From NCBI RefSeq assembly GCF_001571365.1, contig NZ_BCTQ01000025.1:1-64000 (forward strand): 64,000 nt of DNA, written 5' to 3'. Of the stretch, positions 7,618 to 16,110 are shown one piece after another (positions within the stretch are counted from its first letter, which is position 1; each line of letters begins with the position of its first letter). The stretch is from Achromobacter denitrificans NBRC 15125 (lineage in GTDB: Bacteria; Pseudomonadota; Gammaproteobacteria; Burkholderiales; Burkholderiaceae_B). The notes beneath the pieces are model-generated. The model was not told the DNA's origin. It made no database searches and saw only the letters and a program-made list of their open reading frames with translations. Position numbers and translations under genes: made by a program.

Positions 7618-9257
7618 TGCGCCGCCGCAGCTTCCTCCTGGGCACGGCCACGGCCGGCGCCGCCGGCGCCGCCGGCTACTGGCGTTCGCGCATCGTCGAG
7701 ACCACGCCGGAGGTCCTGTATCCCGGCATGCGGGCCGGCCACGCCCTGCGCGACGGCGCCGCCTGGCCGCAACCCGCGGCGGCCCGCCGCCACGGCGTGG
7801 CGATCCTGGGCTCGGGCGTCGCGGGCCTGTCCTGCGCCTGGAAACTGGCGCGCGAGGGCTATGCCGACTTCGTCGTGGTGCAGGGCCCCGAGTTCGGCGG
7901 CAACGCGGCCGCCGGCCGGCGCGAGGGCCTGGACTATCCGCGCGGCGCGCACTACCTGCCGCTGCCGTCGCTGGCGTCCTCGCACGTGCGCGAGATGCTG
8001 GCCGACTTCGGCATCATCGAACGCGGCGCGGGCGAGGTCCGGCCGTACTACGACGAGGCCGTGCTGGCGCATTCGCCCCAGGAGCGGTTGTTGCGGGACG
8101 GCCGCTGGGAAGACGCGCTGCTGCCCCTGGCCGGCCTGCCCGAAGCGGACCTGGCGCAGCACCGCCGCTTCCTGGATCGGGTGGAGCGCCTGCGCGCCGA
8201 AACCGGCAGCGACGGCCGCAAGGTCTTCTGCATTCCGCTCGCCCTGTCCTCGCGCGATCCGGCCTGGCGCGCGCTGGACGCGATCACGTTCAAGCAATGG
8301 CTGGACCGGGAAGGCTATTCGTCGCCCGCGCTGCACTGGTACCTGGACTACTGCTGCCGCGACGATTACGGCGCGCGCTACGACGCGGTCTCGGCCTGGG
8401 CCGGGCTGCATTATTTCGCCAGCCGCGACGGGCACGCCGCCAACGCGGGCGAAGGCGCGGTGTTGACCTGGCCGGGCGGCCTGTCGGCGCTGGCCGGCAA
8501 ACTGCGCGACGCGATCACGCGCAAGCTCGGCCATGCCGGCTGGCTGGTCGAGGGCACCGCCGTGCAGCTGCGGGACACGCCGGCCGGCCCGCTGGTCACC
8601 TGCCTCGCGCCCGGCCCCGCGGCCACCGCCTATACCGTGCAGGCCCGCCGCGCGGTGTGCGCCATGCCGCTGTTCGTGGCCCAGCGCATCCTGCCCGACA
8701 TCCGCGCCTATGGCTACGATCCCGCCGTGCACGCGTCCTCGCACGCCCCCTGGATGGTGTCGAACTTTCTCATGGACGGCTATCCCCGGGAGGCGCCCGG
8801 CGAGCCGCTGTCCTGGGATAACGTGGTCTACGGCGGCCGCGCCCTGGGCTACGTCGTGTCCACGCATCAACTGCTGCGCGTGGCTCCCTCGCCGCGCACC
8901 GTGTTCACGGCCTACCACGCGCTCAGCGGCCAGAGCCCGCGCGCCGCGCGCGACTGGCTCGCCGCCGCCAGCCCCGAGGCCTTGCGCGCGGAAGCCGCGG
9001 CCGACCTGATCGCCGCCTACGGCAAGGAATTCTGGCGGCATGCGCGGGCGCTGGAGATCACGGTGCGAGGCCATGCCATGGCCTCGCCGCTTTGCGGCTA
9101 CCTGTCCAATCCGGGGCTGGCCGCGCTGCGCGAGGTGGACGGCCCGGTGCTGTTCGCGCACGCCGACCTGTCCGGCTATTCCGTGTTCGAGGAAGCCGCC
9201 TGGTGGGGCGTCGTGGCGGCGGGCAGGATACTCGGCCAGGCGCCCCCGCAAACCTGA
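7617..9257 (+). CDS. Secreted FAD-dependent amine-oxidase-like protein
   Basis: The 546-residue protein starts with RRRSFLLGTATAGAAGAAGY, a twin-arginine-like signal, and then has a Rossmann dinucleotide fold AILGSGVAGLSCAWKL at about 62-78. Further conserved stretches are YPRGAHYLPLPS and, at the C terminus, HADLSGYSVFEEAAWWG, the usual closing FAD-contact region of amine oxidase/phytoene desaturase-like flavoproteins. It is translationally coupled to the spermidine synthase gene (TGATG). Tat export implies folding with FAD before transport. An obvious hypothesis is oxidation of a polyamine or polyamine conjugate on the periplasmic side. The substrate is not readable from the sequence. Confidence 0.8.
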   Translation: MRRRSFLLGTATAGAAGAAGYWRSRIVETTPEVLYPGMRAGHALRDGAAWPQPAAARRHGVAILGSGVAGLSCAWKLAREGYADFVVVQGPEFGGNAAAGRREGLDYPRGAHYLPLPSLASSHVREMLADFGIIERGAGEVRPYYDEAVLAHSPQERLLRDGRWEDALLPLAGLPEADLAQHRRFLDRVERLRAETGSDGRKVFCIPLALSSRDPAWRALDAITFKQWLDREGYSSPALHWYLDYCCRDDYGARYDAVSAWAGLHYFASRDGHAANAGEGAVLTWPGGLSALAGKLRDAITRKLGHAGWLVEGTAVQLRDTPAGPLVTCLAPGPAATAYTVQARRAVCAMPLFVAQRILPDIRAYGYDPAVHASSHAPWMVSNFLMDGYPREAPGEPLSWDNVVYGGRALGYVVSTHQLLRVAPSPRTVFTAYHALSGQSPRAARDWLAAASPEALRAEAAADLIAAYGKEFWRHARALEITVRGHAMASPLCGYLSNPGLAALREVDGPVLFAHADLSGYSVFEEAAWWGVVAAGRILGQAPPQT

Positions 9258-9349
9258 GGAAAGCGGCCTTCGCGCGCCCGCCGCTGCAATACAATTCGGC
9301 GTCCCCGCCGGCGACACGGCGGCCTTTGGCGGAACTCGGGTGGAACCCT

Positions 9350-10597
9350 ATGGGAAAGCAGGTCATCGTCCTCGGCGCGGGCATCGTCGGCGTGTGCTGC
9401 GCGCTTGAGCTATCGCGCCGGGGCATGTCGGTCACGCTGGTCGACCGGCAGGAACCCGGCCGCGAGACCTCGCTGGGCAATGCCGGCGTGATCGCCCGCA
9501 GCTCGCTCATGCCTTTCAACCACCCCGGCCTGTGGGGGCAATTGCCGCGGCTCCTGAGGAACGACACCGTCCAGTTCCGCTACCGGTGGCGCTACCTGGC
9601 CGCCAACCTGGGCTGGGCCACCCGCTTTCTCCTCAATGCCCGCCCCGCGGTCTTCAAGGAAACCGTGACGGCCCTGGACGGCCTGATCCGCCTGTCCGTG
9701 CCCGAGCACCTGCGCCTGCTGGACGAGGCCGGCGCCGCGCACCGGCTGCGCGATACCGGCTGGATGCTGCTGTACCGCTCGGAGCAGGCCTGGAACGGCG
9801 GCGAACTGGCGCGCAGGACCTACGCGCGGCACCAAGTGCCGGCGCAGGCCTTGAACGCCGCCGAGCTGGCCGAGCTCGAACCCGCGCTGTCGCCCATCTT
9901 CCCCCGGGCGCTGTGGATCCAGGGCTCGTATTCCGTGGACGATCCGCACGAAGTCACGGCGGCCTACGCCGAGCTGTTCCGCCGCCGCGGCGGCGCCTTC
10001 GTCCGGATGGATGCCGGCGAGATCCGCCGCGACGGCCCGCGCTGGACGGTCCGGGGCCGGGAGGCATCCGCGTCGCTGTCGGCGGACCAATTGGTGGTGG
10101 CGCTGGGCCCCTGGTCCAAGGGTCTGCTGAAAACGGCCGGCATAGCCCTGCCCCTGGCGTTCGAGCGGGGCTATCACATGCACTACAGCGGCCTGGAAGG
10201 CGCGAGCCTGTCGCGCCCGGTGCACGATACGGGCGGCGGCTACGTGCTGTCGCCCATGGCCCGCGGCCTGCGGCTGACCACGGGCGTGGAACTGGCCGAC
10301 TGCGAGGCCCCCGCCCGGCCCGACCAGCTGGAACTGGCCGAGGCGCGCGCCCGCGAGGCCTTCCCGCTGGATCGGCGGCTGGACCGGGAAGCCTGGCTGG
10401 GCCGGCGCCCCACCCTGCCCGACAGCCGCCCGATGATCGGGCAGGCGCCGCGCCATCCGGGGCTGTGGCTGGCGCTGGGGCACCAGCACATCGGCTTCAG
10501 CACCGCGCCGGGCACGGCCCGCGTCCTGGGGGAACTCATGGGCGAGGAAGGCGGCGCGGCGCGCCACGCGGCCTTCCGGCCGGGGCGCTTTCTGTAG
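9350..10597 (+). CDS. D-amino-acid dehydrogenase-like FAD oxidoreductase (DadA family)
   Basis: The 415-residue protein begins directly with an FAD Rossmann motif, VIVLGAGIVGVCCALELSRRG, and shows DadA-like features: DRQEPGRETSLGNAGVIA near residue 35, ERGYHMHY in the substrate domain and LGRRPTLPDSRPMIG plus ALGHQHIGFSTAPGTA at the C terminus. DadA enzymes oxidise D-amino acids to keto acids and pass electrons to the respiratory chain. The start ATG at 9350 is chosen because the preceding in-frame residues are the shadow of the upstream gene. It is 92 bp after the FAD oxidoreductase and may be a separate unit. Substrate (D-alanine or another) is uncertain. Confidence 0.85.
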   Translation: MGKQVIVLGAGIVGVCCALELSRRGMSVTLVDRQEPGRETSLGNAGVIARSSLMPFNHPGLWGQLPRLLRNDTVQFRYRWRYLAANLGWATRFLLNARPAVFKETVTALDGLIRLSVPEHLRLLDEAGAAHRLRDTGWMLLYRSEQAWNGGELARRTYARHQVPAQALNAAELAELEPALSPIFPRALWIQGSYSVDDPHEVTAAYAELFRRRGGAFVRMDAGEIRRDGPRWTVRGREASASLSADQLVVALGPWSKGLLKTAGIALPLAFERGYHMHYSGLEGASLSRPVHDTGGGYVLSPMARGLRLTTGVELADCEAPARPDQLELAEARAREAFPLDRRLDREAWLGRRPTLPDSRPMIGQAPRHPGLWLALGHQHIGFSTAPGTARVLGELMGEEGGAARHAAFRPGRFL

Positions 10598-10624
10598 CCT
10601 GCCGTTTCCATGGCTTGCCCTTCT

Positions 10625-10643
10625 CCGGCGCGCGCCGCGCCGG
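10625..10643. terminator. GC hairpin between convergent genes
   Basis: CCGGCGCG, CGC, CGCGCCGG is a perfect 8-bp hairpin between the convergent DadA-like and ABC ATPase genes. There is no clear T-tract on either side, so a bidirectional terminator role is likely but not proven. Confidence 0.4.
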
Positions 10644-10651
10644 CGGGTGGC

Positions 10652-11446
10652 TCAACCCAGCAGCAGCGCGTCGTCGGAGATCTTCTCGCCGCGCACGCGC
10701 TCGAACATGGCCAGCAGGTCGGGCACGTCCATGCCGCGGCGTTCCTCGCCCGACACGTCCAGCACCACCTGCCCCTGGTGCAGCATCACCGTGCGATCGC
10801 CCACGTCCAGCGCCTGGCGCATGCTGTGCGTCACCATCATGGTGGTCAGGCGGCTTTCCGACACGATGCGCGCCGTCAGCTGCAGCACGAAATCCGCGGT
10901 GCGCGGATCCAGCGCCGCCGTGTGCTCGTCGAGCAGCAGGATGCGCGAGGGCTGCAGCGCCGCCATCAGCAGGCTGACCGCCTGGCGCTGGCCGCCGGAC
11001 AGCAGGCCGATGCGATCGGCCAGGCGGTTTTCCAGGCCCAGGCCCAGCGTGGCCAGGCGCTCGCGGAACCCCTCGCGCATCGACGCCTTGACCGCGCGGC
11101 TGTAGCCGCGGCGGGCGCCGCGCATCTGCGCCAGCGCCATGTTCTCTTCGATGGTCAGGTCTTCGCAGGTGCCGGCCATGGGGTCCTGGAACACGCGGGC
11201 CACGCTGCCCGCGCGCGCCCACACGGGCTGGCGGGTGACGTCCACGCCATTGATATCGATGCGGCCCGAGTCGACCGACAGGTCGCCCGACACCGCATTG
11301 AGGAAGGTGGACTTGCCGGCGCCGTTGGAACCGATGACGGTCACGAACTGGCCCGACGGGATTTCCAGAGACAGGCCGCGCAGCGCGCGAGTCTCGATGG
11401 GCGTCCCGGCATTGAAAGTGATTTTGAGATCTTTAGCGGACAACAT
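10652..11446 (-). CDS. ABC transporter ATP-binding protein (TrpZ-like)
   Basis: The 264-residue ATPase has Walker A GSNGAGKS near residues 39-46, a Q-loop in FQDPMAGTCEDLTI, signature LLSGGQRQAVSLLMA, Walker B LLLDEHTAALD (His after the catalytic Glu, as is usual in this subgroup) and H-loop TH in MMVTHS. This DEHTAALDP variant is typical of ATPases paired with the TrpX/TrpY-type importer (PF04392 receptor). The permease gene is 57 bp upstream. The transported substrate is unknown; tryptophan, tyrosine and thiamine-precursor transporters all belong to this family. Confidence 0.87.
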   Translation of the reverse strand: MLSAKDLKITFNAGTPIETRALRGLSLEIPSGQFVTVIGSNGAGKSTFLNAVSGDLSVDSGRIDINGVDVTRQPVWARAGSVARVFQDPMAGTCEDLTIEENMALAQMRGARRGYSRAVKASMREGFRERLATLGLGLENRLADRIGLLSGGQRQAVSLLMAALQPSRILLLDEHTAALDPRTADFVLQLTARIVSESRLTTMMVTHSMRQALDVGDRTVMLHQGQVVLDVSGEERRGMDVPDLLAMFERVRGEKISDDALLLG

Positions 11447-11503
11447 TTCAGTACTCCATGGTGCAGTCGCGATACCCGCGCCGCAGGCGCTTCGGGGCGG
11501 TGT

Positions 11504-12388
11504 TCACTTCTTTCCCACCAGGCGACGCTTGAGCATCGGGATGACCAGCGCGATCGTGACCAGCACGGCGGTGACGAGGTTCAGGTCCTGCGCCTTCAGG
11601 CCGATGAAGTCGCTGTTGAGCGCCAGCGCGATGAAGAAACGGTAGACGATGGCGCCGATGATGACGGCCAGCGTCGCCAGCACCAGCTTGCGCGAGGGCA
11701 GGATGCTCTCGCCCACGATCACCGCGGCCAGGCCGATCACGATGGTGCCGATGCCCATGGAGATGTCCGACCCGCCCTGCGTCTGGGCGAACAGCGCGCC
11801 GGCCATGGCGACCAGCGCGTTGGACAGCGCCATGCCGCCCAGGATCATGCGGCCGGTGTTCACGCCCTGGGCCCGGGCCATGCGGCCGTTGGAGCCGGTG
11901 GCGCGCACGGCCAGCCCGGTCTGCGTGGCGAAGAACCAGTCCAGCGCGAGCTTGGCCAGGACCACGATGACGGCCAGGATCAGCGGGCGGGCGACGTAGT
12001 CCGACAGCCATTCGGGCTGCAGGATGGTAAACACGGTGGGTTCGGTGATCAGGGGCACGTTGGGCTTGCCCATGATGCGCAGGTTGACCGAGTACAGCGC
12101 GATCATCATCAGGATGCTGGCCAGCAGATCCATGATCTTGAGCTTCACGTTCAGCCAGCCCGTGACCAGGCCCGCGGCGGCGCCGGCGATGGTGGCGACG
12201 ATGGTGGCGAGGAAGGGGTCGATGCCGGCGGCGATCAGCGTGGCACAGACGGCGCCGCCCAGCGGAAAGCTGCCGTCAACGGTCAGGTCGGGGAAGCGCA
12301 GCAGGCGGAACGAGATGAATACGCCCAAGGCCACCAGGCTGAAGATCAGGCCGATCTCCAGCGCGCCCAACAACGAAAACAATGACAT
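11504..12388 (-). CDS. ABC transporter permease (TrpY-like)
   Basis: The 294-residue integral membrane protein has about eight to nine hydrophobic segments, starting LGALEIGLIFSLVALGVFIS. It contains FPDLTVDGSFPLGGAVCA and GLAVRATGSNGRMARAQGVN, the cytoplasmic coupling loop of the branched-chain/TrpY permease fold. One permease gene suggests a homodimeric channel. It lies between the ATPase gene and, 376 bp upstream, the receptor gene. That long gap contains a terminator-like hairpin, so permease and ATPase are probably made at a lower level than the receptor or from their own promoter. Confidence 0.87.
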   Translation of the reverse strand: MSLFSLLGALEIGLIFSLVALGVFISFRLLRFPDLTVDGSFPLGGAVCATLIAAGIDPFLATIVATIAGAAAGLVTGWLNVKLKIMDLLASILMMIALYSVNLRIMGKPNVPLITEPTVFTILQPEWLSDYVARPLILAVIVVLAKLALDWFFATQTGLAVRATGSNGRMARAQGVNTGRMILGGMALSNALVAMAGALFAQTQGGSDISMGIGTIVIGLAAVIVGESILPSRKLVLATLAVIIGAIVYRFFIALALNSDFIGLKAQDLNLVTAVLVTIALVIPMLKRRLVGKK

Positions 12389-12764
12389 GGGTCAAATCCA
12401 GATAAGGTAAGAAACGAGCATATTAAAGAGTTGAAACGTCGGATTTCTTGCGTTCAGGGGTCAGTTTTACCCCAGCTTTCGCAATAAACGTTTCCCAACC
12501 CGTGATTTTCTCTCGTTTCCTGCCAAAGCGCCGCCGCACCGGGCGGCGAAGCCGCCGGCGGGAGTCCGGGACCGGTCAGGAAGCAGGAATGCCAAGCGCC
12601 GCGCCGCGTGGGCCGGACCGCCAGGCCATTCAAAACCAGCGCATCGCGCCGGGCCGCGAGCATCTCGTGAACGCTGCCGCCCTGAGGACCTTTGGGTAAG
12701 ACAAAAACTCAAGAAAAACCCCGCTCACGCCGGGTAGGCATGGCGGGGCGGGTACGGTCTCGAT
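12389..12764. other. 376-bp gap inside the TrpXYZ-type gene set
   Basis: The gap holds, in transcription order (minus strand), the terminator at 12711-12749 after the receptor gene, a GC hairpin at 12542-12556 (GGCGGC, GAA, GCCGCC), and an A/T-richer stretch at about 12420-12480 that could carry a promoter for the permease gene. Reading frames of 69-83 codons here lack recognisable content and good ribosome sites, so I do not call a gene. Confidence 0.5.
12711..12749 (-). terminator. Intrinsic terminator after the TrpX-like receptor gene
   Basis: On the minus strand a stem CCCCGC/GCGGGG (12743-12748 with 12719-12724) is followed directly by a TTTTTCTT run. It lies 16 bp after the receptor stop codon and before the permease gene, so it should truncate most transcripts after the receptor. 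Confidence 0.65.
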
Positions 12765-13736
12765 TTACTTCACGACCACCGCGGCCGACTTGATCAGCGC
12801 GTCGGGCAGCGTCACGCCTTGCTTGGCGGCGGCGCCCGGGTTCACGTAGAGCTCAAGCTTGGAGCTGGTTTCCGAGGGAATGGCGCCCGGCTTCTCGCCC
12901 TTCAGGATGCGCACCACGATCTTGCCCGTCTGCACGCCGAGGTCGCGGTAGTTGATGCCCAGGGCGGCGATGCCGCCGCGCTTGACGCTGTCGGTGTCGG
13001 ACGCGATCAGCGGGATCTTGGCGTCGTTGCCGACCTTGACCAGCGATTCGTAGGCCGACACGACGTTGTTGTCGGTATTGGTGTAGATGACGTCGACCTT
13101 GCCGATCAGGCTGCGGGCGGCGGAAGCCACGTCCACCGAGCGCGGCGCGGCGGCCTCGACCAGGCTCATGCCCGACTTGGGCAGGATTTCCTGCAGCTTC
13201 TTCACAACCACGACCGAGTTGGCCTCGCCCGGGTTGTAGACCATGCCCACGCGCTTGGCGTTGGGGACGATCTTCTTGATCAGCTCGACCTGCTTGTCCA
13301 GGGCCAGCAGGTCCGACACGCCGGTCACGTTGGTGCCCGAGGCGTCCATGCTGGAGACCAGCTGGGCCGCGACCGGATCGGTCACGGCGGAGTACACCAC
13401 CGGCACGTCCTTCGTGGCGGCCACGACGGCCTGCGCCGACGGCGTGGCGATCGCGACGATGGCATCGGGCTTGTCGCCCACGAATTTGCGGGCGATCTGC
13501 GCGGCGGTGCCGTTGTTGCCCTGGGCGCTCTGGTATTGCCACTTCAGGTTCTTGCCCGGCTCGTAGCCAGCCTGCTTCAGGGCGTCCTGGACGCCGTCAC
13601 GCACGGCGTCCAGCGCCGGGTGCTCGACGATGGCGGTGACCGCCACCGATTTTTGCTGCGCAGCCACGGGCGCGGCGATAGCCATCGCCAGTGCCATGGC
13701 GCCAACCGTCAGAAAATGTTTTTTTCCGATCAGCAT
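12765..13736 (-). CDS. ABC transporter substrate-binding protein (TrpX-like, PF04392 type)
   Basis: The 323-residue periplasmic receptor has a signal peptide ending in PVAAQ (about residue 26). Then come AVTAIVEHPALDAVRDGVQDALKQAGYEPG and VAIATPSAQAVVAATKDVPVVYSAVTDPVAA, hallmark blocks of the uncharacterised ABC_sub_bind (TrpX/YkfA-like) family. Later TNTDNNVVSAYESLV and GINYRDLGVQTGKIVVRILKGEKP complete the two-lobed fold. It is the first gene of the transporter set. The family includes tryptophan and tyrosine receptors, and the ligand here is undetermined. Confidence 0.9.
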   Translation of the reverse strand: MLIGKKHFLTVGAMALAMAIAAPVAAQQKSVAVTAIVEHPALDAVRDGVQDALKQAGYEPGKNLKWQYQSAQGNNGTAAQIARKFVGDKPDAIVAIATPSAQAVVAATKDVPVVYSAVTDPVAAQLVSSMDASGTNVTGVSDLLALDKQVELIKKIVPNAKRVGMVYNPGEANSVVVVKKLQEILPKSGMSLVEAAAPRSVDVASAARSLIGKVDVIYTNTDNNVVSAYESLVKVGNDAKIPLIASDTDSVKRGGIAALGINYRDLGVQTGKIVVRILKGEKPGAIPSETSSKLELYVNPGAAAKQGVTLPDALIKSAAVVVK

Positions 13737-13927
13737 ACGTAAGCTCCTTGAACCCTTGGTTTTTTCCGTTTTTATGCCCCGGCCGGTGGCTCCCCGCCGG
13801 CCGGCCCGGCCATAAAGCCGTATAGTCTAACTTGCCGCCACCCGAATTACTTGGGGGGAATCCCTGTAATGGTGCATGCCGTGGCGCCCCCTTTCCGCAG
13901 CCCCCCGCAGCTTCCAGAGGCCACACC

Positions 13928-14884
13928 ATGATCAAACGCGCATTGGGCCGTTCCGGCCTGCAGATTCCCCCTCTCACCTTCGGCGGCAACGTCTTCGGCT
14001 GGACCGTGGACGAAGCCGGCACGTATTCCCTGCTGGACGCCCTGGTGGACGCGGGCCTGAACTTCATCGACACGGCCGACGTGTATTCCCGATGGGTGCC
14101 GGGCAACCAGGGCGGGGAATCCGAGACGCTGATCGGCAAATGGCTGAAACGGTCGGGCAAGCGCGATCGCGTGCTCATCGCCACCAAGGTCGGCATGGAG
14201 ATGGGCCCCGACGCCAAGGGCCTGGCGCCCGCCTACATCCGCCGTTCCCTGGAGGCCTCGCTCGCCCGCCTGCAGACCGACCACGTCGATCTGTACCAGT
14301 CGCACCAGGACGATCCCGACACGCCGCTCACCGACACGCTGGGCGAATACGCGAAGCTCATGGAAGCCGGCAAGGTGCGCGCCATCGGCGCGTCCAACTA
14401 CACCGCCGTGCGCCTGTCGGAAGCGCTGATCGCCAGCGAACGGCACAGCCTGCCGCGCTACGAAAGCATCCAGCCGGAATACAACCTGTATCGCCGCGAA
14501 CCGTTCGAGTCCGGGCTGCAAAGCCTGGTGAAGACGCAGCAGATGGGCACGATCAACTATTACGCGCTGGCCAGCGGCTTTCTCAGCGGCAAGTACCGCA
14601 GCCCGGCCGACGCCGGCAAGAGCCCGCGCGGCCGCAAGATCGTCGACACCTACCTGAACGACCGCGGCTACCGCATCCTGAAGGCGCTGGACGAGGTCTC
14701 GGAAGAAGCCGGCTGCACGCCCGCGCAGGCCGCGCTCGCCTGGCAGATCGCCCAGCCCGGCATCACCTCCCCCATCGTCAGCGCCACCTCGCTGGCGCAG
14801 CTGGACGAACTGGTCAAGGCCGCCAGCCTGACGCTGACGCGCGACCAGCTCGCCAAGCTCAGCCAGGCCAGCGACTGGCGTTGA
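13928..14884 (+). CDS. Aldo/keto reductase
   Basis: The 318-residue NADP(H)-dependent oxidoreductase has the usual catalytic set: aspartate and tyrosine in FIDTADVYSRW (about 47-57), lysine in IATKVGMEMG and histidine in DLYQSHQDDPDTPL. A cofactor-phosphate region PAQAALAWQIAQPGITSPIVSATS lies near the C terminus. It resembles YajO/YghZ-type AKRs. The start is the ATG at 13928; the extension upstream overlaps a poorly coding GC-rich stretch. It is divergent from the TrpX-like gene and convergent with the Bug gene. The natural substrate is unknown. Confidence 0.87.
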   Translation: MIKRALGRSGLQIPPLTFGGNVFGWTVDEAGTYSLLDALVDAGLNFIDTADVYSRWVPGNQGGESETLIGKWLKRSGKRDRVLIATKVGMEMGPDAKGLAPAYIRRSLEASLARLQTDHVDLYQSHQDDPDTPLTDTLGEYAKLMEAGKVRAIGASNYTAVRLSEALIASERHSLPRYESIQPEYNLYRREPFESGLQSLVKTQQMGTINYYALASGFLSGKYRSPADAGKSPRGRKIVDTYLNDRGYRILKALDEVSEEAGCTPAQAALAWQIAQPGITSPIVSATSLAQLDELVKAASLTLTRDQLAKLSQASDWR

Positions 14885-14890
14885 GGACGC

Positions 14891-14914
14891 GGCGCGCGCC
14901 GGCCGGCGCGCGCC
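14891..14914. terminator. 24-bp perfect GC palindrome between convergent genes
   Basis: GGCGCGCGCCGG followed immediately by its exact reverse complement lies between the convergent aldo/keto reductase and Bug genes. A bidirectional transcription stop is the likeliest role, although no T-tract follows on the plus strand. Confidence 0.4.
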
Positions 14915-14923
14915 CGCCGCCCA

Positions 14924-15895
14924 TCAATCCAGCTTCACGCCGGAATCCTTCACGACCTTGGCCCAGCGGTCTACCTCGCTGTCGACGAACTTGCCGAAGT
15001 CGGCGCCCGTGAGCGTGGGCACCGCCGAACCGTTGCCCGTCCAGGTTTCCTTGATCTTCGGCGCGTTGAGCGCCTTGGTGATCTCGGCGCTCATCTTGTC
15101 GACCGCCTCCTTGGGCGTTCCGGCGGGCGCCCAGATCGCGTACCAGGTCGACACCACGTAGTTCGGCACGCCGGCCTCGGCCGCGGTGGGCACGTCCGGC
15201 AGGGACGGCGAGCGCTCGGTGGCGGCCACCGCCAGCGGCTTGATCGACCCGGCGCGGATGTGCCCGGCCGACGAGCCCAGGCCGTCGAACGCCAGGTCCA
15301 CCTGGCCGCCGATCAGCGCCGACAGCATCGGCCCGGCGCCCTGGTAGGGCACGTCCACCAGCTTGATGCCGGTCTGCATGGCGAAGAGCTCGCCGGCCAG
15401 GTGGTGCGTGCTGCCCTTGCCGGCGGTGCCGAAGTTGATTTCCCCCGGCCGCTTCTTGGCGTAGGCGATGAGCTCCTGGACGGTCTTGACCGGCAGCTTG
15501 CCCTGGTTGATGACGATGACCTGGGGCGGCTGCGCGACCAGCGCGACCGGCACGAAATCCTTCTGGATGTCGTAGTTCAGGTTCTTGTACAGCGAGGGGG
15601 CCAGCGCATGGTGCGCGCCGCCCATGAAGAAGGTGTAGCCGTCGGGCCTGGCCTTGGCCGCCACGCCGGCGCCCACGGTTCCGCCCGCGCCGCCCTTGTT
15701 GTCGATGACCACCGTCTGGCCCAGCTGCGTGGTCAGCTGCTGGGCCAGCGGGCGGGCGAAGGTGTCGGTGCCGCCCCCGGCGGGGAAAGGCACGATCAGC
15801 GTGATCGGGCGCTCGGGCCATTGCGCGGCGGCGGCGCCGCCGAAACCCGTGGCGAACACGGCGAACACGGCCGCGGCGGTAGTGCGATATTTCAT
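14924..15895 (-). CDS. Bug-family (tripartite tricarboxylate-type) solute-binding protein
   Basis: The 323-residue periplasmic receptor has a signal peptide ending AAAAQ, then the Bug opening WPERPITLIVPFPAGGGTDTFARPLAQQL, VVIDNKGGAGGTVGAGVAAKA near residue 65 and the YQGAGPMLSALIGGQVDLAFD ligand-gate region. A GGAGA ribosome site precedes the ATG. It follows matB by 215 bp on the same strand, so malonate or a related dicarboxylate is a reasonable guess. There are no TctA/TctB membrane partners here, which is normal for Bug orphans. Confidence 0.9.
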   Translation of the reverse strand: MKYRTTAAAVFAVFATGFGGAAAAQWPERPITLIVPFPAGGGTDTFARPLAQQLTTQLGQTVVIDNKGGAGGTVGAGVAAKARPDGYTFFMGGAHHALAPSLYKNLNYDIQKDFVPVALVAQPPQVIVINQGKLPVKTVQELIAYAKKRPGEINFGTAGKGSTHHLAGELFAMQTGIKLVDVPYQGAGPMLSALIGGQVDLAFDGLGSSAGHIRAGSIKPLAVAATERSPSLPDVPTAAEAGVPNYVVSTWYAIWAPAGTPKEAVDKMSAEITKALNAPKIKETWTGNGSAVPTLTGADFGKFVDSEVDRWAKVVKDSGVKLD

Positions 15896-16110
15896 ATTGT
15901 CTCCTCTTGCTGCAGCATGGGGACGGCGCGATTCTATTGCGTCTCGTCTCTCGGATTTTTATTGAATGAAGCTGCTCGGACCTGGGTGGTTCTCTCTGGG
16001 TATGGGCTCCTGAAAAGGGGTATTGGCCCGCCGCTCGCGGGCATCGCGCTTGGGCCGGCGCGGCGGCGAAACCGCTGCCCCGCAAGGGCCGCGGCCGCCG
16101 CCCGCGGGGC

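Noticed and set aside
12454-12712. Two short minus-strand frames between the permease and receptor genes
   Set aside because: They overlap hairpins and have no conserved features; more likely chance frames in the leader of the permease gene.
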